DNA from: SXOA01 sp051004015
GTDB lineage: Bacteria; Planctomycetota; Planctomycetia; Pirellulales; Pirellulaceae
Length of the DNA stretch: 64,000 nucleotides
Assembly (NCBI GenBank): GCA_051004015.1
Contig: JBPCKT010000114.1
Span: 1-64,000, forward strand
Reading direction: 5' to 3'
The notes beneath the pieces were generated by a model. It searched no databases. It saw only the letters and a list, made by a program, of their open reading frames with translations, and was not told where the DNA came from. Shown one piece after another: positions 1 through 9,016 of this stretch (positions are counted from its first letter, which is position 1; each line of letters opens with the position of its first letter). The position numbers were made by a program, and so were the translations under genes.

Positions 1-1
1 G

Positions 2-1189
2 CCCGCCTCGGTCCGCATGGGCCAGCGCGTCACCGGCATGACCTCCGGCCAGAAGTCCTTCCCTTGCGTATCGCCGATGTTCAAGTTCAGCCAGCACGGC
101 AAGTGCGGGGCCTGGGTCAGCGAGCTGTTGCCGTACACGGCCGGCGTCGTCGATGACATCGCCATCGTCAAGTCGGTCAACACCGAGGCCATCAACCACG
201 ACCCGGCCACCACCTATTTGCAGACCGGATCGCAGCAGCCCGGCCGCCCGAGCTTCGGCGCGTGGCTGTCCTACGGCCTCGGGAGCGAGAACGAGAACCT
301 GCCGGCGTTCGTCGTCATGATCTCGCAGGGCAGCGGCAACAAGACCGACCAGCCGATCTTTTCGCGCCTCTGGGGCAGCGGGTTCATCCCCACGGAGCAC
401 CAGGGCGTCCGCTTCCGCAGCGGCGAGGATCCCGTGCTGTACCCCTCGAATCCGCCGGGCGTCGATCCGGCCACGCGCCGCCGCATGCTGGACGCGGTCG
501 GCCGGTTGAACCAGTCGGCGGCCGACAGCGTCGGCGATCCGGAGATCAACACCCGCATCGCCCAGTACGAGATGGCGTTTCGGATGCAAACGTCGGTGCC
601 CGATCTGACCGACCTGGCCGCCGAGCCGCAGCGCGTGCTCGACCTGTACGGCGTGAATGACAGCGGCGTCGATGGCGGCTTCGCCCGCAACTGCCTCTTG
701 GCCCGGCGGATGGTGGAGCGCGGCGTGCGTTTCGTGCAGCTCATGCACCGCGGCTGGGACCAGCACAGCAGCCTGCCGATGCAGATGCGCGGCCAGTGCA
801 GCGACGTGGACCGCCCCTCCGCCGCCCTCATCAAGGACCTCAAGGACCGCGGCCTGCTCGACGAAACGCTGGTCATCTGGGGGGGCGAATTCGGCCGCAC
901 CGTCTACTCGCAAGGGGCCCTCACCAAGGACAACTACGGCCGCGACCACCACGGCCGCTGCTTCACCCTCTGGATGGCCGGCGGCGGCATCAAGCCGGGC
1001 ATCACTTACGGCGAGACGGACGACTACTGCTACAACATCGTCAAAGACCCGGTTCACGTCCACGACTTCCAAGCCACCGCCCTCCACTGCCTCGGCATCG
1101 ACCACACCCGCCTCACCTACCGCCTCCAAGGCCGCGACTTCCGACTGACCGACGTGCATGGGAAAGTGGTGCAGGGGCTGCTGGGATGA
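2..1189 (+). CDS. DUF1501 domain protein (5' end cut by window edge)
   Basis: The frame is open from the first bases of the window, so the N-terminus and any Tat signal lie outside. The visible 395 residues match the C-terminal bulk of the planctomycete DUF1501 family, which has a sulfatase/alkaline-phosphatase-like fold. Seen: the block WGGEFGRTVYSQG, followed by GRDHHGRCFTLWMAGGG and a C-terminal HDFQATALHCLGID block, all typical of the family. These secreted proteins are usually encoded next to a PSD1/cytochrome protein; here the nearest such gene is about 8 kb away, so the usual partner may lie upstream of the window. No enzymatic reaction is established for the family. Family assignment is firm. 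Confidence 0.9.
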   Translation, partial: PASVRMGQRVTGMTSGQKSFPCVSPMFKFSQHGKCGAWVSELLPYTAGVVDDIAIVKSVNTEAINHDPATTYLQTGSQQPGRPSFGAWLSYGLGSENENLPAFVVMISQGSGNKTDQPIFSRLWGSGFIPTEHQGVRFRSGEDPVLYPSNPPGVDPATRRRMLDAVGRLNQSAADSVGDPEINTRIAQYEMAFRMQTSVPDLTDLAAEPQRVLDLYGVNDSGVDGGFARNCLLARRMVERGVRFVQLMHRGWDQHSSLPMQMRGQCSDVDRPSAALIKDLKDRGLLDETLVIWGGEFGRTVYSQGALTKDNYGRDHHGRCFTLWMAGGGIKPGITYGETDDYCYNIVKDPVHVHDFQATALHCLGIDHTRLTYRLQGRDFRLTDVHGKVVQGLLG

Positions 1190-1313
1190 ACCGCCGCTGC
1201 CGCGGACGTATGCCAATTCACCCGCCCGATTTGACAGACGGCTGAATGATCTGCCACAATCCAGGGCATCCCTATTCCAAGCCCTCCCACAATTTCCGCG
1301 CAGGAGCCAGGCA

Positions 1314-2393
1314 ATGTTACGATCTCTCGGCCTGTTAATGGTCATTTCTTCTCTCCTGTTGTCGGGATGTTCTCCGTCCGCTCCCGCGCCAATCCCCGTT
1401 CCAACGGTTCGTGTTCCCGCGCCTACGACACCACCGGCGACTGCTTCCGCGCCGCTGACTGCTCCGGCCGATCCAAGTGCGCCAAATACGCAGCAGCCGG
1501 CGGGCGACGCCAAAGCGGCAGCGACCGAATCCGCGCCGGGGACTCTGAGCCGCGAGGAGTTGGCGACAAAGATGTCCGCGACCCAGCAGCAAGGCTTCCA
1601 ATTCATGGAGCAGAAAAAACCGGTCGAGGGATACAAGACTTTTCAAGAGTCCGCCAAGTATGCTCGCGAACTGAAGCAGCGATTTCCCGAGCTTTCGCCG
1701 CAGGAGCAGGCCCTGCTGAGCAACGTGCTTTATAACGATGCTTGCGCCCTGGCCGTGGGCGGTGATCCCAGCGCGGCATTCGCGTCCCTCAAGGAAGCCC
1801 TCACCGCCGGCTTTGCGGACGCCAAACTGCTCGACACCGATCCCGACCTGGCCACGGTTCGCTCGTTGCCGGAATTCGAGGCCTGGAAAAAGGAAATGGA
1901 CGCCATCGCGGCCGCCCGCGCCAAGGAAGAAGTTCGCGGCCAGATTGCCGCCTTTGAGTCCTATGCCTTCGATTTCTCGCTCGTCGATCTGGACGACAAG
2001 CCAATCAAGCTGGCGGACTATAAAGGAAAGGTGGTCATCGTGGACTTCTGGGGAACCTGGTGTCCGCCGTGCCGGGCGGAGATTCCCTCCTTCGTGAAGT
2101 TGCAGAGCCAGTACGGAGAACAGGGCCTGCAAATTATCGGACTGGGTTATGAACGCATGGAAAAAGAGGAGTCCGAAAATCTGATCCGCGATTTCATGAA
2201 GGAACAGAACATGAACTACACCTGCATCATCGGGGACGAGGCGACTCAGCAGCAGGTTCCCGAATTCCGCGGCTTTCCCACGACATTGTTCATCGACCGC
2301 ACGGGAAAAGTCCGCCTGCAATACGTGGGACTGCATCCGTATGCCACGTTGGAAGCTGCCGCCACCATGCTGCTGGAAGAACCGGGGAAATGA
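1314..2393 (+). CDS. TlpA-like thioredoxin-fold lipoprotein
   Basis: A 359-residue protein. I chose the ATG at 1314 because GGAG sits 7 nt upstream and the protein then begins with a clean lipoprotein signal whose lipobox is LLSGC (Cys about residue 20). An Ala/Pro/Thr-rich linker follows (about 20-75), then a helical, TPR-like middle (about 85-200), then a redoxin domain (about 220-355) with the active-site motif WCPPC at 249-253 and a cis-Pro region (FPTTLFID). The family consists of membrane-anchored thiol-disulfide reductases of the TlpA/ResA type facing the periplasm. The substrate is unknown. The longer open frame back to 1158 overlaps the DUF1501 gene and shows no family sequence. Confidence 0.88.
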   Translation: MLRSLGLLMVISSLLLSGCSPSAPAPIPVPTVRVPAPTTPPATASAPLTAPADPSAPNTQQPAGDAKAAATESAPGTLSREELATKMSATQQQGFQFMEQKKPVEGYKTFQESAKYARELKQRFPELSPQEQALLSNVLYNDACALAVGGDPSAAFASLKEALTAGFADAKLLDTDPDLATVRSLPEFEAWKKEMDAIAAARAKEEVRGQIAAFESYAFDFSLVDLDDKPIKLADYKGKVVIVDFWGTWCPPCRAEIPSFVKLQSQYGEQGLQIIGLGYERMEKEESENLIRDFMKEQNMNYTCIIGDEATQQQVPEFRGFPTTLFIDRTGKVRLQYVGLHPYATLEAAATMLLEEPGK

Positions 2394-2505
2394 GGCACGG
2401 ACCAGGAGGGCCAGCAGACTGCGAGCTGTTCTCAGCGTACGGCCAACTCGAGGTCGGTTTTCTCGCCACGTTCCATCGCGTAAGCTGGCAAGCTCCCTAA
2501 CGTCG

Positions 2506-2563
2506 CCTGACCTCAGCCTTCTGTCCCCTGACCTCTGAACTCTGCCCTCTGCCCTCTGCTTTC
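2506..2563 (+). repeat. CT-rich degenerate short-repeat leader
   Basis: A pyrimidine-rich tract made of degenerate CTGACCTC / CTGCCCTC units runs straight into the ATG of the creatininase-family gene. No Shine-Dalgarno sequence is visible in it, so translation of that gene is either leaderless, SD-independent, or starts elsewhere. Confidence 0.5.
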
Positions 2564-2564
2564 C

Positions 2565-3323
2565 ATGAACCTCACCGACCTCAAATGGCCCGACGTGGCG
2601 GCTCTGCCCAGGACCACGCCCATCGTCATTCCCATCGCCGCGCTGGAACAGCATGGCCGCCACATGCCGGTCTTCACCGATAGCATGCTCTGCGGCGAAG
2701 TCATCCGCCGTGTCAGCGAGAAGCTGGATCGCCGCGTCCTCTTCACCCCCATGATGTGGCTGGGGAACTCCGAGCACCATCTCGATTTCGCCGGCACCAT
2801 GTCGGCCGCGCCGCGCGTCTATTTGGATCTCTTGCGGGACATGGTGGAGAACTTTCTGTTTCACAATTTCACCCGGATTGTCTTGGTCAATGGCCACGGC
2901 GGCAACATCGTCCCCGCCCAGCAGGCCATCTTCGAGCTGCGGCAGAAATACCGCCATCGCAGCGACCTCTGCCTCCTCGCCACCACCTACTGGGGCCTCG
3001 GCGGCAAGCCGCACGAGCAGGACAAGAGCATCCAGCAGCAGCAGATGGGTCATGCCTGCGAGTGGGAAACGTCCATGATGCTCCGCATCAATCCGCACCT
3101 CGTCGGCGACCTCAGCAAGGTCCAGCCGGTCGAATTCGGCGGCGCGTTCGAGCCCGCCCATCGCGGCTGGATCACCAAGGACCGGACGGAGCCCGGCCAC
3201 ATCGGCGACCCGCGTCACGCCACCGCGGAAAAGGGGGAAGTCATCTTCCGCACCTTCGCAGCCGACGTCATCAATTTGCTGGAGAAGGTTCTGGCCTGGG
3301 ACGGGAAGTCGTGGCACGGGTAA
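2565..3323 (+). CDS. creatininase family protein
   Basis: A 252-residue single-domain protein of the creatinine amidohydrolase/MftE/FAPy-deformylase-like family, which are metal-dependent amidohydrolases. Seen: the N-terminal EQHGRHMP block followed by TDS, which supplies Glu, His and Asp metal ligands; the hallmark VNGHGGN (about residues 106-112); and the later Glu in HACEWETS. Length is normal for the family. It is followed after 12 nt by an MFS transporter on the same strand, so the pair is probably co-transcribed and may take up and hydrolyse an amide or lactam compound (inference). Substrates vary within the family and cannot be read from sequence. Confidence 0.85.
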   Translation: MNLTDLKWPDVAALPRTTPIVIPIAALEQHGRHMPVFTDSMLCGEVIRRVSEKLDRRVLFTPMMWLGNSEHHLDFAGTMSAAPRVYLDLLRDMVENFLFHNFTRIVLVNGHGGNIVPAQQAIFELRQKYRHRSDLCLLATTYWGLGGKPHEQDKSIQQQQMGHACEWETSMMLRINPHLVGDLSKVQPVEFGGAFEPAHRGWITKDRTEPGHIGDPRHATAEKGEVIFRTFAADVINLLEKVLAWDGKSWHG

Positions 3324-3335
3324 CGACAAACAAGC

Positions 3336-4700
3336 ATGGAACCCATCCCCCGTCCCCCCGCCTGGAAATGGACCATCTGCGGCCTCCTCTTCCTGGCCAC
3401 GATGATGATGTACATGGACCGGCAGACGCTGGCCGAGTCCATCAGCCGCATCATGGCGGAACTGCATTTGGACGAGACGCACTACGGCCAGATGGAGAAG
3501 GGTTTCGGCCTCTCCTTTGCGCTCGGGGCCATCGTGCTTGGGCTGATTGCCGACCGCGTCAGCGTCCGCTGGCTTTATCCAGCGGTTCTGATTGGCTGGT
3601 CGTCGGCGGGAATTGCCACCGCGTATGGCGACTCCATCGGCGAGAGCCTGGTCCGCTTCTTCCCGTGGCTGCTCGATCCAGAACAAGTCTCAGTGCCGAC
3701 GTACACCACGTCGCGCACCGCATTTTTGGGGATGTACGCCTGCCGCATCGCGCTCGGCTTCTTCGAGGCGGGTCACTGGCCCTGCGCTCTCATCACCACG
3801 CAGCGGATCCTCTCGGCGCGTGATCGGACGTTCGGCAATGGCCTCTTGCAAAGCGGCGCATCCGTCGGAGCCGTGCTTACCCCCATCATCATCTACTTCG
3901 TAGTGACCGAAACCATCGGCAGCTGGCGGTTCGCGTTCCAGTCGATTGGCTTTATCGGGATGCTCTGGGTTTTCCCTTGGCTGCTCCTCATCCGCGACGA
4001 GGACTTGCAGAAGCCGCCGAAACAAGAGCTGTTCCCCGAGAAAGATGCCGCCAACGCTCTCTCCGCTGCGCGCGACAATTCCGCCGCGATCGTCACCACG
4101 ATCCGCCGCTTTCTGGTGCTGCTGGCAATCGTCATTCCGATCAACCTCACGTGGCAGTTCTTCCGCGCCTGGATGCCGCTGATCCTCGAAGGCCGTGGCT
4201 ACGGCAAGGACTTCATTCCCTGGTTCCGCGCCGGTTTCTTCCTGGTCGCGGACGTTGGTTGCATTGCGGCAGGAATGCTCTCCAAGCACCTGGCCCAAAA
4301 GCGGGGCTGGTCTCCGCACGCCGCGCGGAGCCTGGCATTTGTCGTTTGCGCTCTGCTGACCACGGCCAGCATGCTGGCCGGATCGCTGCCGCAAGGTTGG
4401 CTGCTGCTCACCAGCTTTCTCATCATTGGCTTCGGGTCGCTGGGGCTGTTTCCACCTTTCTATTCGCTCACGCAGGAGATTTCCCAGCGCCACCAAGGCC
4501 TAGTGACCGGAGTGCTTGGCTGCATCACGTGGGTCGCGTCGTCGTACATGCAGGAGTGGGTGGGCAACACGGTGAAAGCGACCGGCAGCTATGGCACGGC
4601 TTTGTTCTTTGCCGGCATGGTTCCGCTTGTCGGCTGCGTGGCACTCCTCTTCTGGGGCCGCTCGCCCAAGGATGAAGCGCCACCCGACGCGCGGATCTAG
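3336..4700 (+). CDS. MFS transporter, anion:cation symporter-like
   Basis: A 454-residue integral membrane protein with about 12 hydrophobic segments. The first helix carries MYMDRQTLAE, resembling the N-terminal signature of ACS-type carriers such as hexuronate transporters. The loop between helices 2 and 3 (LIADRVSVRW) is the MFS A-motif position. A second signature, FFEAGHWPCAL, matches the ACS pattern around helix 4. The gene starts 12 nt after the creatininase-family gene. The most likely role is proton- or cation-coupled uptake of an organic acid or sugar acid; the substrate is not identifiable. Family confidence is high, substrate confidence low. Confidence 0.85.
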   Translation: MEPIPRPPAWKWTICGLLFLATMMMYMDRQTLAESISRIMAELHLDETHYGQMEKGFGLSFALGAIVLGLIADRVSVRWLYPAVLIGWSSAGIATAYGDSIGESLVRFFPWLLDPEQVSVPTYTTSRTAFLGMYACRIALGFFEAGHWPCALITTQRILSARDRTFGNGLLQSGASVGAVLTPIIIYFVVTETIGSWRFAFQSIGFIGMLWVFPWLLLIRDEDLQKPPKQELFPEKDAANALSAARDNSAAIVTTIRRFLVLLAIVIPINLTWQFFRAWMPLILEGRGYGKDFIPWFRAGFFLVADVGCIAAGMLSKHLAQKRGWSPHAARSLAFVVCALLTTASMLAGSLPQGWLLLTSFLIIGFGSLGLFPPFYSLTQEISQRHQGLVTGVLGCITWVASSYMQEWVGNTVKATGSYGTALFFAGMVPLVGCVALLFWGRSPKDEAPPDARI

Positions 4701-4739
4701 TTTCAACGCTTCAGGGCAACTTGCCTGGGAGACAACGCC

Positions 4740-5288
4740 ATGGCACATGAACTGGACGTCGGCCGCTCAGCCCTGCTCACCGACATCGCGATGTGCATCG
4801 CCTATTACAGGTCTTTCTCACCGGGCCTCCATTGCTGCACGCTGGTACCGGTGCAATTGGACGAGAGCACGCGGCTCTGTCCCAGCGTTTTGGTGATGGT
4901 GAACTACGGCAAGCACAAGCAGTGTTCGGTGGACCCGTCTGGCAGCTTTTTCACCGGACCGCCAAATTTCGTGTTGGATGTCTTTGGCGAGGATCTTTCG
5001 GATTATGAATATCGGCGGGGCTGCTTTGAACGTGCGCAGGTCCTCGAGTATGTCGCGTTGCAGGACACGGACATACTGAGCTACTTCTGGAACCGCCTGG
5101 TCGACGGGCGGTTCAACTTGATCGAGGAGGATGATCCCGGGATGATCAGGAGCAAGGCACTCCCCGGTCTCTGGATTCCCACGGCAGCTTTGAAGAACAG
5201 GAACTGGTGGTCGATCATGGGTTCCATTGCTCAAGGCGTGACTAGGCTCCCCCACCATGATTTGATGGAGTCGATTTGGCGAAAATAG
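4740..5288 (+). CDS. Uma2-like (PD-(D/E)XK fold) protein
   Basis: A 182-residue protein preceded by GGGAGA about 6 nt before the ATG. Its order of motifs resembles Uma2/DUF820 proteins: a PNFVLDVFGED strand (cf. PDLVVEV), a YEYRRGCFERAQVLEYVAL stretch (cf. K..Y...G..EYWLV), a following strand with GRF, and a late KALPGLWI block (cf. S..LPGL.L). Uma2 proteins have a restriction-endonuclease-like fold and are very abundant in planctomycetes and cyanobacteria; their function is unknown. Catalytic residues are only partly recognisable, so activity is doubtful. It lies between the MFS gene and glpD with no clear functional link. Confidence 0.6.
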   Translation: MAHELDVGRSALLTDIAMCIAYYRSFSPGLHCCTLVPVQLDESTRLCPSVLVMVNYGKHKQCSVDPSGSFFTGPPNFVLDVFGEDLSDYEYRRGCFERAQVLEYVALQDTDILSYFWNRLVDGRFNLIEEDDPGMIRSKALPGLWIPTAALKNRNWWSIMGSIAQGVTRLPHHDLMESIWRK

Positions 5289-5360
5289 GGCAGTCGCCCA
5301 TGGGCTGGACATTCCGTCCCCCGCTCGGACGGCCTGGGAAGGCCATCCTACAATAGAGAA

Positions 5361-6917
5361 ATGCCAGAAGTCCCGTTTTCCCTCGACAGGCCGATCCTCA
5401 TCCTCGGCGGCGGCATCAACGGGGCGGCAGCCGCGAGAGAGCTGACGCTCAACGGTTACAGCGTGCTACTGGTAGACCAGGCGGACCTGGCGAGTGGGGC
5501 AACGGCTTACTCGTCGCGGCTCATTCACGGCGGCCTCCGGTATCTGGAGTACGGCGAATTCAGCCTCGTCAAGGAATCGCTGGCGGAACGGACGCGGCTG
5601 CTCCAGCTCGCTCCCGACTTCGTGCGTCCGCTGCGGCTGTTCATTCCCGTGAAGAGTCGGCTGGGGGGCTTGTGGCAATCGGCGACGAAGTTTCTGGGCA
5701 TGGGAGGCAGCGGCAAGCCGGAGCCGCGGGGTCTAACGCTCGTCCGCACGGGCTTGTGGATGTACGACACGTATGCCCAGGACAAAACGCTGCCGCTTCG
5801 CAGCATCCACAAACTGGGCGAACCAGACGTTCCCCCTGTCGATGCATCGGCCGGCTCGTGGCTCGCGGCCTATTCCGACGCTCAGATTCCCTTTCCCGAA
5901 CGATTCGTCATCGCTCTGCTTCGGGACGCTCAGAAAGCCGCCGACGAGAACGGTTGCACGCTTCGAGTCCTGACGTACCACAGGGCCTGGCTCGAAAAGG
6001 ACATCGTGCATGTTGCGCCGGGAACGGACAACGCCAACCAGCCACCGGCGCTTAGCTTCCAACCCTCCGCCATCATCAACGCCACCGGCGCCTGGGTCGA
6101 CGAGACTCTGCAAAGGCTCCCCGTCCCTTCGCGCCGCTTGATGGGAGGCACCAAAGGAAGCCATTTCTTCACCTGGCACCCGCAACTGAAGGAGATGCTG
6201 GGCGGCAACGGCATCTACACGGAAGCGGCGGATGGCCGGCCGGTCTTCCTGCTGCCGCTGGCGGAAGGAACGCTCGTCGGCACGACCGACCTGCCGTTCA
6301 GCGGCGATCCGGCAGACGCCGTGGCCACGAACGAAGAGCTGGATTATCTCGTGGCCGTCGTCCAAGGCATCTTTCCCGCGGCAGGTGTCACACGGAGCGA
6401 CATCGCCTGGCACTACAGCGGCGTCCGCCCGCTGCCGTATGTCGATGCCAGAACGACCGCCGCCATCACTAGGCGGCATCAACTTGTCTGGAATGAGGAT
6501 TCGCCGCTGCCTCTTGTTTCGCTCGTCGGAGGCAAGCTCACGACTTGCCGCTCGCTGGCAGAGGAGACCGCGGCGGCAGTCCTTGTGCGACTCGGCGAAA
6601 GTGCCGCCGATCTTCGCAACTCCCGCGCGCGGGTGCTGCCAGGTGGCGTGCTGGAGAAGGAGCGACAGAAAGAAGGAGCGGTCGTGAGTTGGGAGGAAGC
6701 GGTGCGGCGGATCATACGCGAGGAGTGGGTCACGACTCTCGGCGATCTGGTCGAACGCCGTTTGATGCTGCTCTGTGACCCGCAACTTGATCGGCTGATG
6801 CTGGAAGGACTGGCGGCGATGCTTCAAGAGGAAGGCAAACTCGCGCAGGAAAATGTCGTCTCCGCCGTCGACGAGTGCGTTCGTCGTTTGCGATCGCATT
6901 TTGGCTTAAGAATCTAG
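5361..6917 (+). CDS. glpD: glycerol-3-phosphate dehydrogenase, FAD-dependent
   Basis: A 518-residue protein, close to the usual length of aerobic GlpD (about 500). The N-terminal FAD-binding Rossmann motif is LGGGINGAAAARE (residues 11-23), followed by the family signatures SGATAYSSRLIHGGLRYLE and, mid-protein, GGTKGSHFF and GTTDLPFSGDP. The conserved SLVGGKLTTCRSLAEE block lies near residue 390, and a C-terminal helical domain is present. It oxidises sn-glycerol 3-phosphate to dihydroxyacetone phosphate and passes electrons to quinone at the membrane. No glycerol kinase or facilitator gene is nearby, so it appears to be a stand-alone gene. Confidence 0.92.
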   Translation: MPEVPFSLDRPILILGGGINGAAAARELTLNGYSVLLVDQADLASGATAYSSRLIHGGLRYLEYGEFSLVKESLAERTRLLQLAPDFVRPLRLFIPVKSRLGGLWQSATKFLGMGGSGKPEPRGLTLVRTGLWMYDTYAQDKTLPLRSIHKLGEPDVPPVDASAGSWLAAYSDAQIPFPERFVIALLRDAQKAADENGCTLRVLTYHRAWLEKDIVHVAPGTDNANQPPALSFQPSAIINATGAWVDETLQRLPVPSRRLMGGTKGSHFFTWHPQLKEMLGGNGIYTEAADGRPVFLLPLAEGTLVGTTDLPFSGDPADAVATNEELDYLVAVVQGIFPAAGVTRSDIAWHYSGVRPLPYVDARTTAAITRRHQLVWNEDSPLPLVSLVGGKLTTCRSLAEETAAAVLVRLGESAADLRNSRARVLPGGVLEKERQKEGAVVSWEEAVRRIIREEWVTTLGDLVERRLMLLCDPQLDRLMLEGLAAMLQEEGKLAQENVVSAVDECVRRLRSHFGLRI

Positions 6918-7097
6918 TTCGACTGTTTGATCCGCGCGGGCATCTCGCAGATCCTGCACCGCACGCACCAATGTGATTCGCAATCACACATCGAACACGA
7001 AGTCGAGACTCGCTTGAAACGCACAGAACTTGCTTCGCCTCTTCCACGGGAAGCAGCGTAAGGGTCTGGCACCCTTGAACATTCGTAAACGCCAAAT

Positions 7098-7178
7098 CTA
7101 AAACAGTCGAAGTAGAAAGAGCGTCCGGAGGCTGAACCGGAACCAGTGCCGCTCAGGTTTGAGGGGTACAGGAAGCAA
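7098..7178 (-). pseudogene. remnant of a planctomycete RFSLRTLF-type small membrane protein
   Basis: On the minus strand, an open stretch of 26 codons reads ...ERHWFRFSLRTLFLLRLF and then stops. The WFRFSLRTLF core is the N-terminal signature of many short planctomycete membrane proteins, and the window contains a tandem array of relatives at 22752-23430. Only the signature is left here; the hydrophobic body is missing. The rest of the 278-bp gap (6918-7195) contains an 11-bp inverted repeat (6918-6928 and 7101-7111) and a weak hairpin at 7060-7076. This is a truncated remnant, not a functional gene call. Confidence 0.4.
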
Positions 7179-7195
7179 GGTCGCAGGTTTTTGCT

Positions 7196-8857
7196 TTATC
7201 TCCACGGGTTCCCTTCCATCGTCGCGTTCCGCTCCTCGACGACGATTCTCTCCGGGCGTGGGCCGGCGTAGACCCAGAGCATTTCCATGGTGCTGCCGGA
7301 GTCGTTGATGAAATAGTGGACGCGGCCGCGGGGCTGCAGGGCGGTGGCACAGTCGGCCATGCTGTAGCGGCGGCCTTCCACGTTGCAGGTCGCCCGGCCG
7401 CTGAGGATGCAGATCGATTCGTCGAAGTCGTGGTAGTGGGCCGGCAGCCGGCCGCCGGGGTGAAACAGCCCGTACCCGCCGCTCATCTCGATGCCGGGGA
7501 CCAGGTCCTGGTTGAAGAAGTCGATGAACTCGGTGTTCGGCCCGGCTGCCCCGCGCTCCGCCGTGGCAAAGCGGTTGACCCGCTCGCCGCCCGGAACGCC
7601 GCGCTGATTGGCCGGCATTGTCCGCCGCGAGAAGAACTTGTCCACCAGCGTGCGGCTGGGGGTGTCCGTCGGCATGGCGATGTGGAAGACCGCCGACTCG
7701 GTTGTTGAAGCGTTCCGTGCCTGATGGGCCAGGCCCGGCGGAATGACGACGTTGTCGAGCTTGCCGAGGGTGTAACTGCGACCTTCTACTTCGATCACCG
7801 CGGAGCCATTGAGGAGCGTAATGGATTCGCTGAAGGTGTGCAGGTGATAGGGAAGCACCGCGCTGGGGGCGAAGGTGACGAGCCCGGTGGTGAGCTTCCG
7901 GGCCTGGTTGTGGCTGCCGACGAGGCATTCGAAGACCACGCCGCGAGCAATTTCTAACTTGGGCCCGCTGCCGACGGCGGACATTACTTCGGAGCGGTCG
8001 GGTCGCATCGACTCCGGCGGCCGGGCCTGCGGGACAGATGGAATGGGAGCCTGTTCGAGTGTGGGAGCAAACGACGCCTGTACCTGACGGTCCCGTCCGA
8101 CCACGGCGAGCGATGCCTTAAGCGTCCGGAAGAGCAGTCCCGCATCGAGTCCCAAACCAATCACGCGGAAACCCTGCTTCTGCCGCTCCAGCAAGTTTTC
8201 GTGGCTCGTGGCCAGCAGACCGCAGTTTTTTCCCGCCTGAAGGATCGTGTCTTTACATCGCAGAATCTGCTCGGCCACTCCCGGCCCCTCCCACTGCCCG
8301 CGAAAGCCGGCAGTCGACGAGAAATCCGCCGGCCCGAAGTAGAACAGCTCGACTCCGTCGACCTGGACCATCTGGGAAACCTGCTTCGCGGCCCGCACCG
8401 TTTCGATAATCGGCACCACGAGGACATGCTCATTGGCCTCGGCAGTGTGCTCCAGCATGCACTGTCCCCAGCACGTCGCCCGCTCTCCTCCAATGCCGCG
8501 CAAACCTTCTTCTGGATAACGGGCAAACGCGACCGCCTGCTTGAGTTGCTCGACCGTTTCCACCCAGGGGACGACGATGCCGTCCGCTCCGATGTCGAGT
8601 GCCCGCTTGATAAGGCCACCGTTGAGCTCCGCGATGCGAACCAAGGCCACCGTTTCGCTCCGGGCTGTCGCCCGCAGGTGCTCAACGATTTCCTTCCAGT
8701 CGAGATGCCCGTGCTCGGCGTCGATGACCACCCAGTCCATCCCTAGAGCGACCGCCATCTCCGTGATGCTCGGCGATTCCAGCGTGACCCACAGGCCAAA
8801 CACCGGCGTGTCGGCGGCTAGCTTGCGACGGAGGGCTTGAATGGCGGCTGTTTTCAT
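7196..8857 (-). CDS. HpcH/HpaI aldolase fused to two cupin domains
   Basis: A 553-residue protein with three domains. Residues about 5-255 are an HpcH/HpaI (2-keto-3-deoxy acid, class II pyruvate) aldolase: LGMDWVVIDAEHGH holds the catalytic His region, ALVRIAE and GADGIVVPWVE follow, and FGPADFS lies near the metal site. Residues about 300-400 form a first cupin (HLHTFSESI, then PPGLAHQARN). Residues about 430-530 form a second cupin with HYHDFDESI and a later PRGRVHYF. The aldolase half should cleave or form 4-hydroxy-2-oxo acids; the cupins may bind ligand or metal. The gene is divergent from the PSD1 gene, with 5' ends about 130 bp apart. The fusion is unusual, since aldolases of this family normally stand alone. 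Confidence 0.85.
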   Translation of the reverse strand: MKTAAIQALRRKLAADTPVFGLWVTLESPSITEMAVALGMDWVVIDAEHGHLDWKEIVEHLRATARSETVALVRIAELNGGLIKRALDIGADGIVVPWVETVEQLKQAVAFARYPEEGLRGIGGERATCWGQCMLEHTAEANEHVLVVPIIETVRAAKQVSQMVQVDGVELFYFGPADFSSTAGFRGQWEGPGVAEQILRCKDTILQAGKNCGLLATSHENLLERQKQGFRVIGLGLDAGLLFRTLKASLAVVGRDRQVQASFAPTLEQAPIPSVPQARPPESMRPDRSEVMSAVGSGPKLEIARGVVFECLVGSHNQARKLTTGLVTFAPSAVLPYHLHTFSESITLLNGSAVIEVEGRSYTLGKLDNVVIPPGLAHQARNASTTESAVFHIAMPTDTPSRTLVDKFFSRRTMPANQRGVPGGERVNRFATAERGAAGPNTEFIDFFNQDLVPGIEMSGGYGLFHPGGRLPAHYHDFDESICILSGRATCNVEGRRYSMADCATALQPRGRVHYFINDSGSTMEMLWVYAGPRPERIVVEERNATMEGNPWR

Positions 8858-8950
8858 ATCGCTGTTTGGTTAACTCAATTGCTGACGACTTGTGGAGCAT
8901 CGATTATCATTGGCGGTGGGGAATCCCACAATGCGAATCCCCGGACCGAG

Positions 8951-9016
8951 GTCGGGAGTCTTTGGCGTCAACGTCTCAACCACATGCTGAAACCTGTGCC
9001 GCCAAAGACTCCCGAC
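8951..9016. repeat. 17-bp perfect inverted repeat spanning a start codon
   Basis: The arms GTCGGGAGTCTTTGGCG (8951-8967) and its exact reverse complement (9000-9016) flank a 32-nt loop that contains the proposed ATG (8984) of the PSD1/cytochrome gene. The transcript could fold over its own start. The arms may instead be an inserted dispersed repeat, in which case the true start could be a downstream codon such as TTG 9026. Confidence 0.75.

Noticed and set aside
1335..3686. 783-codon open frame on the minus strand
   Set aside because: It runs antisense to the TlpA-like, creatininase-family and MFS genes, all of which have clear motifs. It is an artefact of high-GC codon use and has no domain pattern.
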